Assembly (NCBI RefSeq): GCF_018127805.1
Contig: NZ_CP072334.1
Coordinates: 2,334,001-2,398,000, forward strand
Origin: Prevotella sp. oral taxon 475
GTDB lineage: Bacteria > Bacteroidota > Bacteroidia > Bacteroidales > Bacteroidaceae
Length of the DNA: 64,000 bases
Direction of reading: 5' to 3'
Shown here: positions 14,803 through 24,367 of the stretch, in pieces
Layout of the letters: each line of letters begins with the position of its first letter
Position numbering within the stretch: the first letter of the stretch is position 1
Notes under the pieces: generated by a model
Database searches by the model: none
What the model saw: only the letters and a program-made list of their open reading frames with translations
Told to the model about the DNA's origin: nothing
Made by a program: the position numbers and the translations under genes

Positions 14803-15960
14803 ATGCCGTCACTAACCCACCCTTCTTCCTTCGATTCCATCCGTCCATTCGAGCCCAACGAGCTGCCCGAAGCTTTCGAACGACTCCTGGCCGATGCCCA
14901 ATTCAGGTCGGCCATGGCCTATGTTTTCCCCGACATCCCTTTCCCTTCGTTTGCCGAAAAGCTGCGTTCCTGTCGCACAAGCATGGATGTACAGAAAACG
15001 TTTGCCTATCCCTTTCTCGCCCATCTTTTAGAAACCGCGAGCAAAGGTGGCAGTATGGACAGCACCGCCATCGACCCATCGCGTCGCTACACCTTTGTGA
15101 GCAATCATCGCGACATTGTGCTCGATTCGGCTTTCCTGGCCAAATTCCTCATTGACAACGGCTTTTCCACCACCTGCGAGATCGCCATCGGCGACAATCT
15201 GCTCTCCCTGCCGTGGGTGAAAGACCTCGTTAGGGTGAACAAATCGTTCGTCGTGGAGCGTCATCTGCCCGTCAGACAGATGCTCGAAGCCAGCAAACGC
15301 CTCTCGGCCTACATGCACTATGCCATCAGCAAGAAGAATGAAAACGTGTGGATTGCCCAGCGAGAAGGCCGGGCAAAAGACTCGGACGACCACACCCAGC
15401 AGGCCGTTCTCAAGATGATGGCCCTGGAAGGAGAAGGAGATGTGATAGATCGGCTGAAGGAACTTCACATCGTTCCGCTGGCCATCTCTTATGAGTTCGA
15501 CCCCTGCGACTACCTCAAGGCGCAGGAGATGCAACTCAAACGCGATGTGCCCGGCTTCAAAAAAAGTGCGCAAGATGATGTTGTAAGCATGCAGACAGGC
15601 ATCCTCGGCTATAAAGGATATGTGCATTATCAATGCGCTCCCTGTCTGGACGGCTTCCTCGACACGCTCGATCGCAACACGCCCAAGGCCGATTTGTTCG
15701 GCATCATCGCTCGTCGCATCGACCGGGAAATCTTTCTCAACTACCGATTCTACCCCAACAACTTCATCGCTTGCGACCTCTTGGCAGACTCCCATCAGTT
15801 GGAGCACCACTATACACCGCAAGACCGGTCTACTTTCGAGCAGTATGTGGAAGACCAACTCTCCAAAATCGACCTTCCAGAGAAAGACGAACCCTTCTTG
15901 CGTCGGTGCCTGTTAGAGATGTATGCCAACCCTTATAAAAACCATCTGTCGGCAAAATGA
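14803..15960 (+). CDS. Glycerol-3-phosphate acyltransferase-like protein
   Basis: The 385-residue protein has an acyltransferase motif, SNHRDIVLDS (about residues 98-107), which fits the HX4D catalytic pattern of PlsB/PlsC-like enzymes. AQREGRAKDSDD (about 185-196) fits the second family motif. It probably transfers an acyl chain to a glycerol-phosphate or similar acceptor at the inner membrane, but the exact substrate is unknown. Its stop overlaps the next gene's start by four bases, so the two are translationally coupled. Confidence 0.82.
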   Translation: MPSLTHPSSFDSIRPFEPNELPEAFERLLADAQFRSAMAYVFPDIPFPSFAEKLRSCRTSMDVQKTFAYPFLAHLLETASKGGSMDSTAIDPSRRYTFVSNHRDIVLDSAFLAKFLIDNGFSTTCEIAIGDNLLSLPWVKDLVRVNKSFVVERHLPVRQMLEASKRLSAYMHYAISKKNENVWIAQREGRAKDSDDHTQQAVLKMMALEGEGDVIDRLKELHIVPLAISYEFDPCDYLKAQEMQLKRDVPGFKKSAQDDVVSMQTGILGYKGYVHYQCAPCLDGFLDTLDRNTPKADLFGIIARRIDREIFLNYRFYPNNFIACDLLADSHQLEHHYTPQDRSTFEQYVEDQLSKIDLPEKDEPFLRRCLLEMYANPYKNHLSAK

Positions 15961-16655
15961 AAAAGCATCTCTCCCATTTCCGCTCTGCAACGCTCCTACT
16001 TGTGTCCGCAAAAATACTTCTGCTGGTAGCCAGCTCTCTGTTTTGCGCCTGCGAACACGACACCTACGAGTGGGGAGACGGCCGGTATTCGCATCTCACG
16101 GCTCGTTTTACCGAGGTGCATACCACAGCCCATTCCCTTTTAGACTATGCCGTGAGCGATGAGGGAGACACCCTTCGGTTTGTCCAAAAGAGGCAGATGG
16201 CGGGCCTTGCCGTAGCCGATACTGCCTACAGAGCCCTGCTTTATTACAACCCCAGCGGAGCGATGGTCCGACTGGTGAACCTCTCTCTTGTGCCCGTAGT
16301 GAAGCCTGTGGCAGACGAGACAGCCCTTTCCGACCCACTGACGTTTGAAAGTGCGTGGATCGGAAAGAATAAAAAATACTTGAATATCAGCTTTTATGTC
16401 AAAACCGGACAGAGCGGACTTTCAGACAAACGGCAGCAGATAGGTGTGGTATTGGATTCGGTTGTCACCGCGCCCAACGGCCATCCCACAGTCTACTTGC
16501 GTCTGTCGCACAGCCAAAACGGCGTACCCGAATATTATTCCGTGCATGGCTATCTCAGCATTCCCCTCAAAACGTTGCCTGCCGGTGCCACCATTCGCCT
16601 GCGCGTGGTCGATTATCGGGGTGTGAAAGTCAAACAGTTGAAAACCACTCACTAA
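15957..16655 (+). CDS. NigD-like lipoprotein
   Basis: The 232-residue protein has a signal peptide ending in the lipobox LFCAC, then CEHDTYEWGDGRYSH and two beta-rich domains. This layout, an N-terminal OB-like domain followed by a C-terminal beta sandwich, is that of NigD-like proteins of Bacteroidales, first named from a bacteriocin-immunity locus but mostly of unknown function. It overlaps the acyltransferase by four bases (ATGA). A GC-rich hairpin follows at 16678. Confidence 0.78.
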   Translation: MKKHLSHFRSATLLLVSAKILLLVASSLFCACEHDTYEWGDGRYSHLTARFTEVHTTAHSLLDYAVSDEGDTLRFVQKRQMAGLAVADTAYRALLYYNPSGAMVRLVNLSLVPVVKPVADETALSDPLTFESAWIGKNKKYLNISFYVKTGQSGLSDKRQQIGVVLDSVVTAPNGHPTVYLRLSHSQNGVPEYYSVHGYLSIPLKTLPAGATIRLRVVDYRGVKVKQLKTTH

Positions 16656-16677
16656 TCTTTCATCCCCTCTACATCCT

Positions 16678-16712
16678 GCGGCGGAACAGAAAATAGCCTT
16701 CTGTCCCGCCGC
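16678..16712 (+). terminator. GC-rich hairpin after the NigD-like gene
   Basis: GCGGCGG (16678-16684) and CCGCCGC (16706-16712) enclose an inner ACAGAA/TTCTGT stem. There is no strong T-tract, so it is a weak terminator or an RNA stabilising element. Confidence 0.55.
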
Positions 16713-16873
16713 GCTTGCATGATTCCTACTCTCGTCTTCTCCCACTTCAACATCCCTCATCCAACTTGTCCAACCTTATCAGTACAACCCAAAACAAATG
16801 TCAACATACGTAGTATAAGCAAAAAAAGCCGCTCATCAAAATCAAGATGCAACATCTTCACTATCAATGGTTT

Positions 16874-16972
16874 ACAAAACAGATTCCATTCTCTTAGCTT
16901 TTGCACCTCGAAAGCTAAGAAAATGACATGCGAAAGCTAAGAAAACAACGTGCAAAAGCTAAGAGATAGGAA
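16874..16972. repeat. AAAGCTAAG dispersed element, copy 3
   Basis: CTTAGCTTT at 16893 faces AAAGCTAAG at 16911, 16933 and 16955, each 22 bp apart. The hairpin loop TTGCACCTCG between the facing copies is almost the same as in copy 1 (TTGCAACTCG). The rest of the gap 16713-16986 shows nothing else. Confidence 0.9.
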
Positions 16973-16986
16973 GGCGTGAGCATTTT

Positions 16987-18123
16987 TTAAGGTGCCGACG
17001 GTCCGTCTTTTCTCTCTTCCATCCCTTCCTCTTCTTTAAACGGTAGCTCCAGTTCCACCCACCTTCGGGCGGGATTCTCCTCTTCCTCGTGCCTGTTGGA
17101 GACGGTCAATCCGAGCAGTCTGACAGGGTGTTCGGCATAATCCACTTCTTCAAGAAGTCTTTCTGCCAGCGGCAGAAGTTCTGCTTCGGTGCAGAGGTCG
17201 TAGGCTTTTGTGATGCTGCGAGTGATCTGGATGAAATTGTGGAACTTCACTTTCAGCGTCAGCGTTCTGCCTTTAAAACCTTTCCGGGCTAAACGTCCGG
17301 ACAGTTCGAGCACAAGGAGCCGAAGTTCGTCGAGCAGTCTTCCTGCGCGATTGGTGTCTTCCATAAACGTGCGTTCGCACCCCACCGACTTCCGTATGCT
17401 CGTTGCCACGACGGGACGGAGGTCGATGCCGCGGGCGAATTGATGGTATACGGCTCCCATTTTCCCAAACACCTGCGTGAGCCGCAGTAGCGAATATCGG
17501 CGCAGGTCTTGCCCAATGAAGATGCCCATGTGGTGCATGGTGTAGGCTGTTTTATGCCCTACGCCCCAAAAATCGGTGATGGGGAGGTTGGAAATGAAGT
17601 CGAACGCACGGTCGGGATGTATCACGGTGAGTCCGTTGGGTTTGCGAAAATCGGATGCCACCTTGGCCAAGAATTTGTTGTAAGAGACACCTGCTGAGGC
17701 CGTGAGATGCAATTCGTCGTGAATGCGCTGCCTGATCTCACGGGCAATGTCCACTGCCAGAGCGATGCCCGGTTTGTTTTCGGTGACATCGAGAAAGGCT
17801 TCGTCGAGCGAAAGCGGTTCTACCACATCGGTATAATCGTGAAAAATGGCGTGCACCTGCTGTGAAACGGCCTTATATTTGTCGAAATCGGGCGACACAA
17901 GCACCAGTTCGGGGCACAGCTTCTTGGCTTTGACAACGGGCATTGCCGAGTGTACGCCGAACCGTCGGGCCTCGTAACTGGCCGTGGTCAGTACGCCTCT
18001 ACACACGTCTCGACCCACTCCGACGGGTATTCCGCGAAGTTCGGGATGATCACGTTGCTCTACCGAGGCGTAGAAAGCATCCATATCGATGTGTATAATC
18101 TTTCTTTCCTTTGCTTTTTGCAT
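16987..18123 (-). CDS. dinB: DNA polymerase IV (Y-family, translesion)
   Basis: The 378-residue protein starts KIIHIDMDAFYASVEQRDHPEL, where IDMDAFYASVE holds the first catalytic aspartate. YSLDEAFLDVT (about 103-113) holds the other acidic residues. The helix-hairpin-helix and little-finger regions follow (GVGHKTAYTMHHMGI; KVKFHNFIQITRS). The C-terminal tail is short and acidic and ends in a charged segment (EEEGMEERKDGPSAP) without an obvious clamp-binding peptide. It has its own -7 box and is separated from tyrS by a terminator. Confidence 0.96.
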   Translation of the reverse strand: MQKAKERKIIHIDMDAFYASVEQRDHPELRGIPVGVGRDVCRGVLTTASYEARRFGVHSAMPVVKAKKLCPELVLVSPDFDKYKAVSQQVHAIFHDYTDVVEPLSLDEAFLDVTENKPGIALAVDIAREIRQRIHDELHLTASAGVSYNKFLAKVASDFRKPNGLTVIHPDRAFDFISNLPITDFWGVGHKTAYTMHHMGIFIGQDLRRYSLLRLTQVFGKMGAVYHQFARGIDLRPVVATSIRKSVGCERTFMEDTNRAGRLLDELRLLVLELSGRLARKGFKGRTLTLKVKFHNFIQITRSITKAYDLCTEAELLPLAERLLEEVDYAEHPVRLLGLTVSNRHEEEENPARRWVELELPFKEEEGMEERKDGPSAP

Positions 18124-18137
18124 TGTTCTGATGGTGC

Positions 18138-18145
18138 AAAGGTAG
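18138..18145 (-). promoter_or_regulatory. -7 element for dinB
   Basis: TACCTTTG on the minus strand lies 14 bases before the dinB ATG. No SOS-type operator was recognised. Confidence 0.5.
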
Positions 18146-18160
18146 TGATTAGGGTGAAGA

Positions 18161-18214
18161 AAAAGCGAGCGTCCGTCTCGTTTCTGCTGATGTTGCAGAA
18201 CGAGACGGACGCTC
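18161..18214 (-). terminator. Intrinsic terminator after tyrS
   Basis: GAGCGTCCGTCTCG (18167-18180) pairs perfectly with CGAGACGGACGCTC (18201-18214). On the minus strand the stem is followed by GCTTTTTC, a good U-tract ending the tyrS transcript just before the dinB promoter. Confidence 0.9.
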
Positions 18215-18305
18215 TTTTCTGAGACGACAACGATCGTAGAAGATCGCCGTCAGGAGTGAATGTGGTGAGCTATACGCTGCTCGGAAGGGGCGTTCTACTC
18301 GATGA

Positions 18306-19607
18306 TTACTTGACGGTGATGAGCGAATAGTTCTTCTTGCCGCGCTGTACAAGGAGGTATTTGCCGGCAATGAGGTCGGCAGAGGTGACAGGACGGTCGG
18401 CGGCAGTGAGCTTTTCCTTGTTGAGTGACACGCCGCCGCCTTGCACCAGCTTACGCATCTCTCCCTTACTGGGGAAGATATGAACGTCGGTTTGCGTGAA
18501 AAGGTCTATGGCTGGAAGGCCCAAGGCATCAGCCGAAAGGGTGTAATGGGGCACACCTTCGAAAACATCGAGCAACGTTTGCTCGTCCAGTTTGAGGAGA
18601 TTTTCTTTTGTGGCCTTGCCAAAGAGGATATTGCTGGCCTCTTTCGCTCCCTCAAGGGCGGCGCAGGAATGAACCATTGCAGTGACTTCTTCGGCAAGAC
18701 GTTTCTGAAGAACACGTTGACCAGGGTCTTGACGGTGCTCCGAAATAAGGGTGTCGATGGTGGTTCGGTCGAGCGAAGTAAAGATTTTGATGTAGCGTTC
18801 GGCATCGTCGTCGCTCACATTGAGCCAAAATTGATAGAAAGTATAGGGCGATGTGCGCTTGGGATCCAGCCAAATGTTGCCACTTTCGGTCTTACCGAAT
18901 TTGTTTCCGTCGGCCTTTGTGATGAGCGGACACGTGAGTGCGTAGGCCTCAACCTGATTGCCCAGGGTGCGACGAATGAGCTCTGTGCCAGTAGTCATGT
19001 TGCCCCACTGATCGTTTCCGCCTAATTGCAGTTGGCAATTCTTGGTTCGATAGAGGTGCAAAAAGTCGTAACCTTGCAGCAGTTGATAGGTAAATTCGGT
19101 GAAAGAAAGGCCGTCTCGGGCTTCGCCGTTCAAGCGTTTCTGCACGCTGTCCTTAGCCATCATATAGTTGACGGTGATGTGTTTGCCTACGGTTCGGGCG
19201 AAATCAAGGAAGGAGAAGTCTTTCATCCAATCGTAATTGTTCACCATCTCGGCGGCATTGGGCTCCGTTCCGTCGAAGTTAAGGAACTTTGCGACCTGTG
19301 CTTTGATGCATTCCTGATTGTGATAGAGGGTCTCGGCATCCAAAAGATTTCGCTCTTGGCTCTTTCCAGAAGGGTCTCCTATCATGCCGGTAGCACCTCC
19401 TACGAGGATAATCGGTTTGTGTCCGCAATGCTGTAGATGGCGAAGCATCATAATACCACAGAGATGTCCGATGTGCAAAGAGTCGGCAGTGGGATCGGTT
19501 CCGAGGTAGGCTGTGGCCATTTCTTTCTGTAGAAACTCTTCAGTTCCGGGCATAATCTGGGCTAACATGCCGCGCCATTTCAGTTCTTCGACGAAATTTT
19601 TGTTCAT
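18306..19607 (-). CDS. tyrS: Tyrosyl-tRNA synthetase
   Basis: The 433-residue class I synthetase charges tRNA-Tyr. The HIGH-type motif is SLHIGHLCG (about 43-51), and the KMSKS-type loop is KFGKTESG (about 235-242), the bacterial TyrRS form. [12 protein letters not shown] substrate-binding motifs are present and a C-terminal S4 domain spans about 370-430. Length is normal. It is the last gene of the metK-DUF4271-hemD-rnpA-yidD-tyrS run and ends at a strong terminator. Confidence 0.97.
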   Translation of the reverse strand: MNKNFVEELKWRGMLAQIMPGTEEFLQKEMATAYLGTDPTADSLHIGHLCGIMMLRHLQHCGHKPIILVGGATGMIGDPSGKSQERNLLDAETLYHNQECIKAQVAKFLNFDGTEPNAAEMVNNYDWMKDFSFLDFARTVGKHITVNYMMAKDSVQKRLNGEARDGLSFTEFTYQLLQGYDFLHLYRTKNCQLQLGGNDQWGNMTTGTELIRRTLGNQVEAYALTCPLITKADGNKFGKTESGNIWLDPKRTSPYTFYQFWLNVSDDDAERYIKIFTSLDRTTIDTLISEHRQDPGQRVLQKRLAEEVTAMVHSCAALEGAKEASNILFGKATKENLLKLDEQTLLDVFEGVPHYTLSADALGLPAIDLFTQTDVHIFPSKGEMRKLVQGGGVSLNKEKLTAADRPVTSADLIAGKYLLVQRGKKNYSLITVK

Positions 19608-19742
19608 TATATACGAGCGTTTAATGGGATGAAAGATAAATGATGAGGAATGAATGCTTATTGATGCGTGAGGAAAAACGGATAGAACTATTGCCGGAAA
19701 GTAATCATACGATAGCGGATTCCTCCTTAACGATCTATTCTT

Positions 19743-19994
19743 TTAGGGCACAGGATCGTATCCACTGCCTCCCCATGGATGGCATCTTAGGATCCGCCAG
19801 AGGGCAAGGGCCGAACCTTTGAGAGGTCCGTGCTTAGCAATGGCCTGTCGGGCATACTCCGAACACGACGGGATAAAGCGGCAAGAGGGAGGTGTGTAGG
19901 GCGAGATAGCCACTTGATAGAGACGTATCGGAAGAATGAAAATCCAAACTACGGCAGTCCGAAACAACTGAAAGAGAGAGCGAAAGGAGGTCAT
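19743..19994 (-). CDS. yidD: Membrane protein insertion efficiency factor YidD
   Basis: The 83-residue protein holds the family core [31 protein letters not shown], with conserved cysteines, and [11 protein letters not shown] at the end. YidD is thought to help membrane protein insertion near YidC. The start at 19994 overlaps the rnpA stop by four bases, the usual rnpA-yidD coupling. The rpmH gene that often precedes rnpA is absent, which I believe is common in Bacteroidetes. Confidence 0.94.
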   Translation of the reverse strand: MTSFRSLFQLFRTAVVWIFILPIRLYQVAISPYTPPSCRFIPSCSEYARQAIAKHGPLKGSALALWRILRCHPWGGSGYDPVP

Positions 19995-20401
19995 AGTTTT
20001 TCGCTGATGCGTCTTAACAGGTTGACAACTCGGTTTTCTACCTCGCAACTATCATGCAACCGACCGTCCAACCACAGAAATCCCAGCACGGCTTTGTGCC
20101 CTTCCGGCACGCATTTCCAAAGGATGTGTTTGTGTTTTCGGTAGGCTTCGCGCACCTGTCGCTTCGTTCTATTGCGGTCAACGGCATGTCTCAGTCTGCG
20201 TTTCGACACGCTAATCAGAATCTCTACGGGAGCGAATGGCGTCTTCTTTCCCTCTTTCTGCTTCTGCAAAAGCCAAACAGCTCTTAACGGAAAGGCAGCC
20301 AACGACCGCCGTTCGTTGCTGTCAAAGAGCGTCTCTATGAGTTTTTTGCTGCATATCCGCTCTTCTTTCTTCAGTGTTTGAGGTGCTAATGCAGTGGGCA
20401 T
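19991..20401 (-). CDS. rnpA: Ribonuclease P protein component
   Basis: The 136-residue basic protein assists the RNase P RNA in trimming tRNA 5' ends. The diagnostic motif [13 protein letters not shown] lies at about 79-91. The N-terminal [18 protein letters not shown] and the [14 protein letters not shown] segment fit the fold. The gene follows hemD by 18 bases and overlaps yidD by four. Confidence 0.94.
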   Translation of the reverse strand: MPTALAPQTLKKEERICSKKLIETLFDSNERRSLAAFPLRAVWLLQKQKEGKKTPFAPVEILISVSKRRLRHAVDRNRTKRQVREAYRKHKHILWKCVPEGHKAVLGFLWLDGRLHDSCEVENRVVNLLRRISEKL

Positions 20402-20419
20402 GGTTAGAGAAGAGAGTGC

Positions 20420-21166
20420 TTACTTCAGTTTTTCGAGATACGCTTTCAGGGCGCTCGACATCGAAGGATATTCTTTGGATGGGGCTTGGAAGTCGAGTCG
20501 CAAACCCTCATCGGTGATTGCTTTAGATGTTGCCGGGCCAAACGTACCGATACGGACGTCGCCTTGCTCAAAGTTGGGAAAGTCTTTCACAAACGATTTC
20601 ACGCCTGTGGGACTCACAAAGATAAGCATATCGTAGTCGAAATTCTTGATTTCGTCGGGGGTAAAGTCGTTGGTGATGGTGCGATACATCACGCATTCGG
20701 TGTGATGCAGCTTCTTTGTGTTGAGCAGATTAGCAATATCGTCGGTGTGATTGTCGCTCATCGGCACGAGATACTTCTCTTGTTTGTGTTTCGCCATTGT
20801 GGGAAGGAGATCCTCCATCTTACCGGTTGTGCCGAAAAACACCTTTCTTTTGCGGTACTGAACGTATTTTTGAATATAGAGAGCGATGGTTTCAGTCACG
20901 CAGAAATACTTCAACGTCTCGGGAATCGTCACGCGTAGCTCTTTTGCCAGCTTGAAAAAGTGGTCGATGGCATGGCGGGATGTAAAGACGATGGCGGTAT
21001 AGTTGGGGATACTTACTTTCTGTTGGCGAAACTCTTTGGATGTGATTCCTTCCACTTGGACGAATGGACGGAACACCAAACTCACTCCATATTCTCTCTC
21101 TATCTCAAAATATGGCGACTTGTCGCTCGTTGGTCGGGGCTGAGATATCAGTATCTTTTTTACCAT
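20420..21166 (-). CDS. hemD: Uroporphyrinogen-III synthase (HemD-like)
   Basis: The 248-residue protein begins VKKILISQPRP and has the two alternating alpha/beta domains of HemD: AIVFTSRHAIDHFF (about 58-71) and MLIFVSPTGVKSFV (about 190-203), with IGTFGPATSKA and a C-terminal YPSMSSALKAYLEK. HemD sequences are very divergent, and in Bacteroidetes this neighbourhood member is usually annotated so. No other heme gene lies nearby, so its in vivo role in tetrapyrrole synthesis is inferred. Confidence 0.85.
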   Translation of the reverse strand: MVKKILISQPRPTSDKSPYFEIEREYGVSLVFRPFVQVEGITSKEFRQQKVSIPNYTAIVFTSRHAIDHFFKLAKELRVTIPETLKYFCVTETIALYIQKYVQYRKRKVFFGTTGKMEDLLPTMAKHKQEKYLVPMSDNHTDDIANLLNTKKLHHTECVMYRTITNDFTPDEIKNFDYDMLIFVSPTGVKSFVKDFPNFEQGDVRIGTFGPATSKAITDEGLRLDFQAPSKEYPSMSSALKAYLEKLK

Positions 21167-21173
21167 CTATTAC

Positions 21174-22193
21174 CTAAAAATTAATTTTCAAATAATTGGC
21201 AGCAATTGTCAATACGCCCCACAGGGCAAACAAAGGCACAATTTCGAGTGCGCAAAAGTACAAAATATTTTGCAGAAAAGCCCCCTTTCTGCGGAAAAAG
21301 ATGAGGTATTGCTTATAGAAAGACAACAACTTGACCAACAGGATGACAATTGTAGTGTAGAGCACACTACTTTCGGTGGTAAGATGAAAATAGGTTTGCA
21401 GCATCACCAACGGGAGAAGGAGCACTCCTTCGGAAGAGACGATAAAGAGAAAGGACTTGAACCACTCGCCATTACTTTTCTTATCGAAGAACACCCAGTT
21501 GACCATTCCATAGCAAATAGCCTTCACCAAGAGATAGGCAGCCAGCAACGAGGCGACGATTCCTATAATTTTATACTGTTCAAGGATGAACGTATCTCCC
21601 TGAAAGGTACGCATATAGAAGAAGTAGAGAATAGAGAAGAGCAAGCAAGTTTGTACACAGAGGAACACCTGGAAGCGTATTTCGCTCGTGGTCTCGGCTA
21701 TTTCGGATGTTCCGGAATTACGCACATGAAAGAAGTTTTTGAGCTGTCTGACGATGAATCCGCGCGACTGTGCGAACGAGATACAGCCCAAAATAAAGCA
21801 GCTCAACAACAAACCGGTGAGCAAATCGTCGCCGGCGATGGTGTAAGGAACGGGGTCTCCGGCCACGCCGGGTCGTCCACCGGGCAGCTCGGGGTGAAGA
21901 AGCGAATCGCCCGAGAAGAACGTCTCTTGATAATACAGTGGCAAACGGGCATCGCGATAGCTCTTTCCCACGGGATGACCGGGCAGATGTAGCGTATCGG
22001 GACGGTTGCTCCAACGGATTTCTGCGGGTTGGATGTGTGCCTGAATGGCAGAGTCTTGTTGTTCGGGCGTGGCATCACGGGGCAGCCAACTCAATATTTC
22101 ACGAGGTGTTGGCTGCCCTTGATGGTTTGTTTTTGTCGTCTGTGCGCTGTCCGAGAGATGAAAGGCAACGCGCGTCGAGTCTGAATAAGTCAT
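21174..22193 (-). CDS. DUF4271 integral membrane protein
   Basis: The 339-residue protein has a long soluble N-terminal part (about 1-120), then several transmembrane helices between about 125 and 335 (GLLLSCFILGCISF, FLCVQTCLLFSILYFFYM, IIGIVASLLAAYLLVKAI, SFLFIVSSEGVLLLPLVML, ILYFCALEIVPLFALWGVLTI). This matches DUF4271, a Bacteroidetes family found beside hemD and rnpA. Its function is unknown. It is separated from hemD by seven bases, so coupling is likely. Confidence 0.85.
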   Translation of the reverse strand: MTYSDSTRVAFHLSDSAQTTKTNHQGQPTPREILSWLPRDATPEQQDSAIQAHIQPAEIRWSNRPDTLHLPGHPVGKSYRDARLPLYYQETFFSGDSLLHPELPGGRPGVAGDPVPYTIAGDDLLTGLLLSCFILGCISFAQSRGFIVRQLKNFFHVRNSGTSEIAETTSEIRFQVFLCVQTCLLFSILYFFYMRTFQGDTFILEQYKIIGIVASLLAAYLLVKAICYGMVNWVFFDKKSNGEWFKSFLFIVSSEGVLLLPLVMLQTYFHLTTESSVLYTTIVILLVKLLSFYKQYLIFFRRKGAFLQNILYFCALEIVPLFALWGVLTIAANYLKINF

Positions 22194-22231
22194 ACGATTG
22201 TTGAGGAGTGAGGAGCCTACTCACCGACATG

Positions 22232-23500
22232 CTACCTCATCAACCCGGCAAACGCCCGTTTGATGTCCTCCACCCGGTCGAGTTTTTCCCAGGTAAAGAG
22301 CTCCACCTTCATCACCTTCGTTTCATGATAACGACTGGTGAAAGTCTTTTCCACCACCTCGTTCTTCCGGCCCATGTGTCCATAGGCAGCCGTTTCGAAG
22401 TAGATGGGCTGGCGCAGTTTCAGGGTTTGCTCGATGGCTTTGGGTCGGAGGTCGAACATCTCGGCCACTTTCCGGGCTATTTCTCCATCGGTCAGCTTCA
22501 CGTTGCTGCGTCCATAAGTGTTCACATAGATGTTCACCGGCTCTGCCACGCCGATGGCATAACTCACCTGCACCAGCATTTCGTCGGCCACACCCGCAGC
22601 CACCATATTCTTAGCGATATGCCGTGCGGCGTAGGCAGCCGAGCGATCCACCTTACTGGGGTCTTTTCCCGAGAAGGCTCCGCCCCCGTGTGCACCCTTA
22701 CCGCCATAGGTATCGACGATGATTTTCCGGCCTGTAAGCCCCGTATCTCCGTGCGGACCACCGATAACAAACTTGCCTGTGGGGTTGACAAAGTATTTGA
22801 TGTCGTCGTTGAACAGGGCCAACACCCGCTCGCTACTGATTTGTGCTTTCACCCGCGGCATCAAGATAGCCATCACATCTTCTTTGATTTTGGCCAGCAT
22901 GCGAGTGTCGTCGCTGTCGAAGTCGTCGTGCTGCGTGCTCACCACGATGGTATCGATGCGCAGGGGCTCGCCCTGGTCGGAGTATTCCACCGTTACCTGA
23001 CTTTTCGAGTCGGGCCGCAGATAGGTCATTTCCCTACCCTCTTTGCGAATATCGGCCAGGGTTTTCATGAGCAGATGCGAGAGATCGAGCGACACAGGCA
23101 TATAGTTCTCCGTCTCGTTGGTGGCATAGCCGAACATCATCCCTTGGTCTCCGGCTCCCTGTTCTTCCTCAACGGCGCGGCTCACGCCCCGGTTGATGTC
23201 ATCGCTTTGCTCGTGAATGGCGGTGAGAACGCCGCAGGAGTCGCCGTCAAATTGGTATTCCGACTTCGTATAGCCAATCTTCTTGATGGTGTTACGCGCC
23301 ACGGTTTGCAAGTCGATATAGGCCTGCGAGCGCACCTCGCCCATGATAACCACCTGTCCGGTGGTGACAAATGTCTCGATGGCGCAGTGCGCCTCGTCGT
23401 CGTAAGCCAGGAATTGGTCTACGAGTGCGTCCGAAATCTGATCGGATACTTTATCGGGGTGTCCTTCAGAAACTGATTCTGATGAAAATAAATAAGCCAT
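22232..23500 (-). CDS. metK: S-adenosylmethionine synthetase
   Basis: The 422-residue enzyme makes S-adenosylmethionine from methionine and ATP. The start [21 protein letters not shown] holds the methionine-binding loop, [12 protein letters not shown] (about 118-129) and [16 protein letters not shown] (about 275-290) are the ATP and phosphate signatures. The long insert near residues 85-110 is seen in many Bacteroidetes forms. A structured leader of about 100 nt precedes the gene. Downstream it runs into the DUF4271-hemD cluster. Confidence 0.97.
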   Translation of the reverse strand: MAYLFSSESVSEGHPDKVSDQISDALVDQFLAYDDEAHCAIETFVTTGQVVIMGEVRSQAYIDLQTVARNTIKKIGYTKSEYQFDGDSCGVLTAIHEQSDDINRGVSRAVEEEQGAGDQGMMFGYATNETENYMPVSLDLSHLLMKTLADIRKEGREMTYLRPDSKSQVTVEYSDQGEPLRIDTIVVSTQHDDFDSDDTRMLAKIKEDVMAILMPRVKAQISSERVLALFNDDIKYFVNPTGKFVIGGPHGDTGLTGRKIIVDTYGGKGAHGGGAFSGKDPSKVDRSAAYAARHIAKNMVAAGVADEMLVQVSYAIGVAEPVNIYVNTYGRSNVKLTDGEIARKVAEMFDLRPKAIEQTLKLRQPIYFETAAYGHMGRKNEVVEKTFTSRYHETKVMKVELFTWEKLDRVEDIKRAFAGLMR

Positions 23501-23533
23501 AAAAAGAAACGTTTATGTGGATATATAAATAAT

Positions 23534-23591
23534 GTGTTCACGCTTGGGCCGCGCTCCGCTCTCCCGTTTTCCGGCGTGAAGAGCAGCACAC
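23534..23591 (-). promoter_or_regulatory. Structured metK leader, possible regulatory RNA
   Basis: In the approximately 100-nt leader, TTCACGC (23580-23574 on the minus strand) pairs with GCGTGAA (23543-23537), and flanking GTGT/ACAC can extend the stem with a bulge. The enclosed 30 nt are GC-rich and can form smaller stems. I do not see a SAM-I, SAM-II or SAM-III consensus. Confidence 0.35.
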
Positions 23592-23605
23592 AACTTGATG
23601 TCTTG

Positions 23606-23636
23606 CAAAGTTACGGCAAAAAGAAATAACTGCAAA
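23606..23636 (-). promoter_or_regulatory. metK promoter
   Basis: On the minus strand TTTG (23636-23633), a 19-base spacer and TAACTTTG (23613-23606) match the full consensus. Confidence 0.8.
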
Positions 23637-23830
23637 ACAAAAATAGGAGAAAGGATGTAAAACGCCTTTCAGTATCGGCGGGTGGAGAAATGCCCATCGT
23701 CGGTCCGGCAGAAACGGACCTACAGTCGGAGGCATGTTGGCGAAAGAATCAAGAGTGAATCTATCAATAACCAAAAGAAAACTTGAAGGATGCACACAAG
23801 AGTGTTTCCGACAGATGAAAGGGAAGGGCA

Positions 23831-23895
23831 TCAAAAAAGGGATTCCGCTGAATCCCAACCTTTTGTTAACCTTAAATCTAATACCATGAAAAACA
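23831..23895 (-). ncRNA. Candidate short RNA or terminated leader with an 18-codon frame
   Basis: Reading left from a consensus promoter, the predicted transcript of about 65 nt contains ATG at 23887 and an 18-codon frame (MVLDLRLTKGWDSAESLF). It ends in a hairpin GGGATTC-AGCG-GAATCCC (23856-23839) followed by six T residues. Promoter, short body and intrinsic terminator make a complete small transcription unit. The peptide frame spans the terminator hairpin, as in attenuators, but no regulated gene follows closely. Confidence 0.5.
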
Positions 23896-23900
23896 CGCTG

Positions 23901-23931
23901 CAAAGGTAATCTTTTTCTTTCAACATAGCAA
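23901..23931 (-). promoter_or_regulatory. Promoter of the short RNA
   Basis: TTG (23931-23929), a 20-base spacer and TACCTTTG (23908-23901) on the minus strand. Confidence 0.65.
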
Positions 23932-24075
23932 GACCTAAGCCCGATTTTTCACTTTTATTATTATTTCATTCGCACAAGAAGGGCTATCCTCATTCGACGG
24001 TCATCCTATCGCCATTGCTTTCTAAGAAAAACAGATGCCATGAGAGGAGTCCAAAGAAACCAAGAAACAACACCT

Positions 24076-24181
24076 TCCTCCTTACTACTTCTCTCCTTAC
24101 TACTCATTCTCTTAGCTTTCGCACTGCGTTTTCTTAGCTTTTGCATGGTGTTTTCTTAGCTTTTGAAGCCCAAAAGCTAAG
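24076..24181. repeat. AAAGCTAAG dispersed element, copy 4, with pyrimidine tract
   Basis: CTTAGCTTT at 24111, 24133 and 24155 (22-bp steps) faces AAAGCTAAG at 24173. A short CTCCTTACTACTTCTCTCC tract precedes it, which is the complement of the purine tract seen beside copies 5 to 7. Nothing else is recognised between 23932 and 24311. Confidence 0.9.
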
Positions 24182-24311
24182 AGATGAGAAATCGTTTTAT
24201 AACCACCTGATAACCATCTCGTTATAAAGGTGTTCGAAAAATCGACTTCTGCTGTCCGAAATACGGAGAAAGACTCTGCCATCACTCCCGATGAAAAAAC
24301 CATTGACAGAC

Positions 24312-24342
24312 TTGCCTATTTACAACGGAATTTCTAACTTTG
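24312..24342 (+). promoter_or_regulatory. rpoN promoter
   Basis: TTG (24312-24314), a 20-base spacer and TAACTTTG (24335-24342), 25 bases before the rpoN start codon. Confidence 0.75.
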
Positions 24343-24367
24343 CATGAGATAGGAATGAACGAAAAGA

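Noticed and set aside
22208..23476. Long open frame opposite metK (422 codons)
   Set aside because: It mirrors metK on the other strand, has no start signals or family motifs, and is explained by codon bias. The same applies to frames opposite korA (33498-35273), the lipoprotein at 57047 (57017-58495) and ispG (27982-29016).
23534..23600. Known SAM riboswitch before metK
   Set aside because: No SAM-I, SAM-II or SAM-III consensus was found; only a generic stem is supported.
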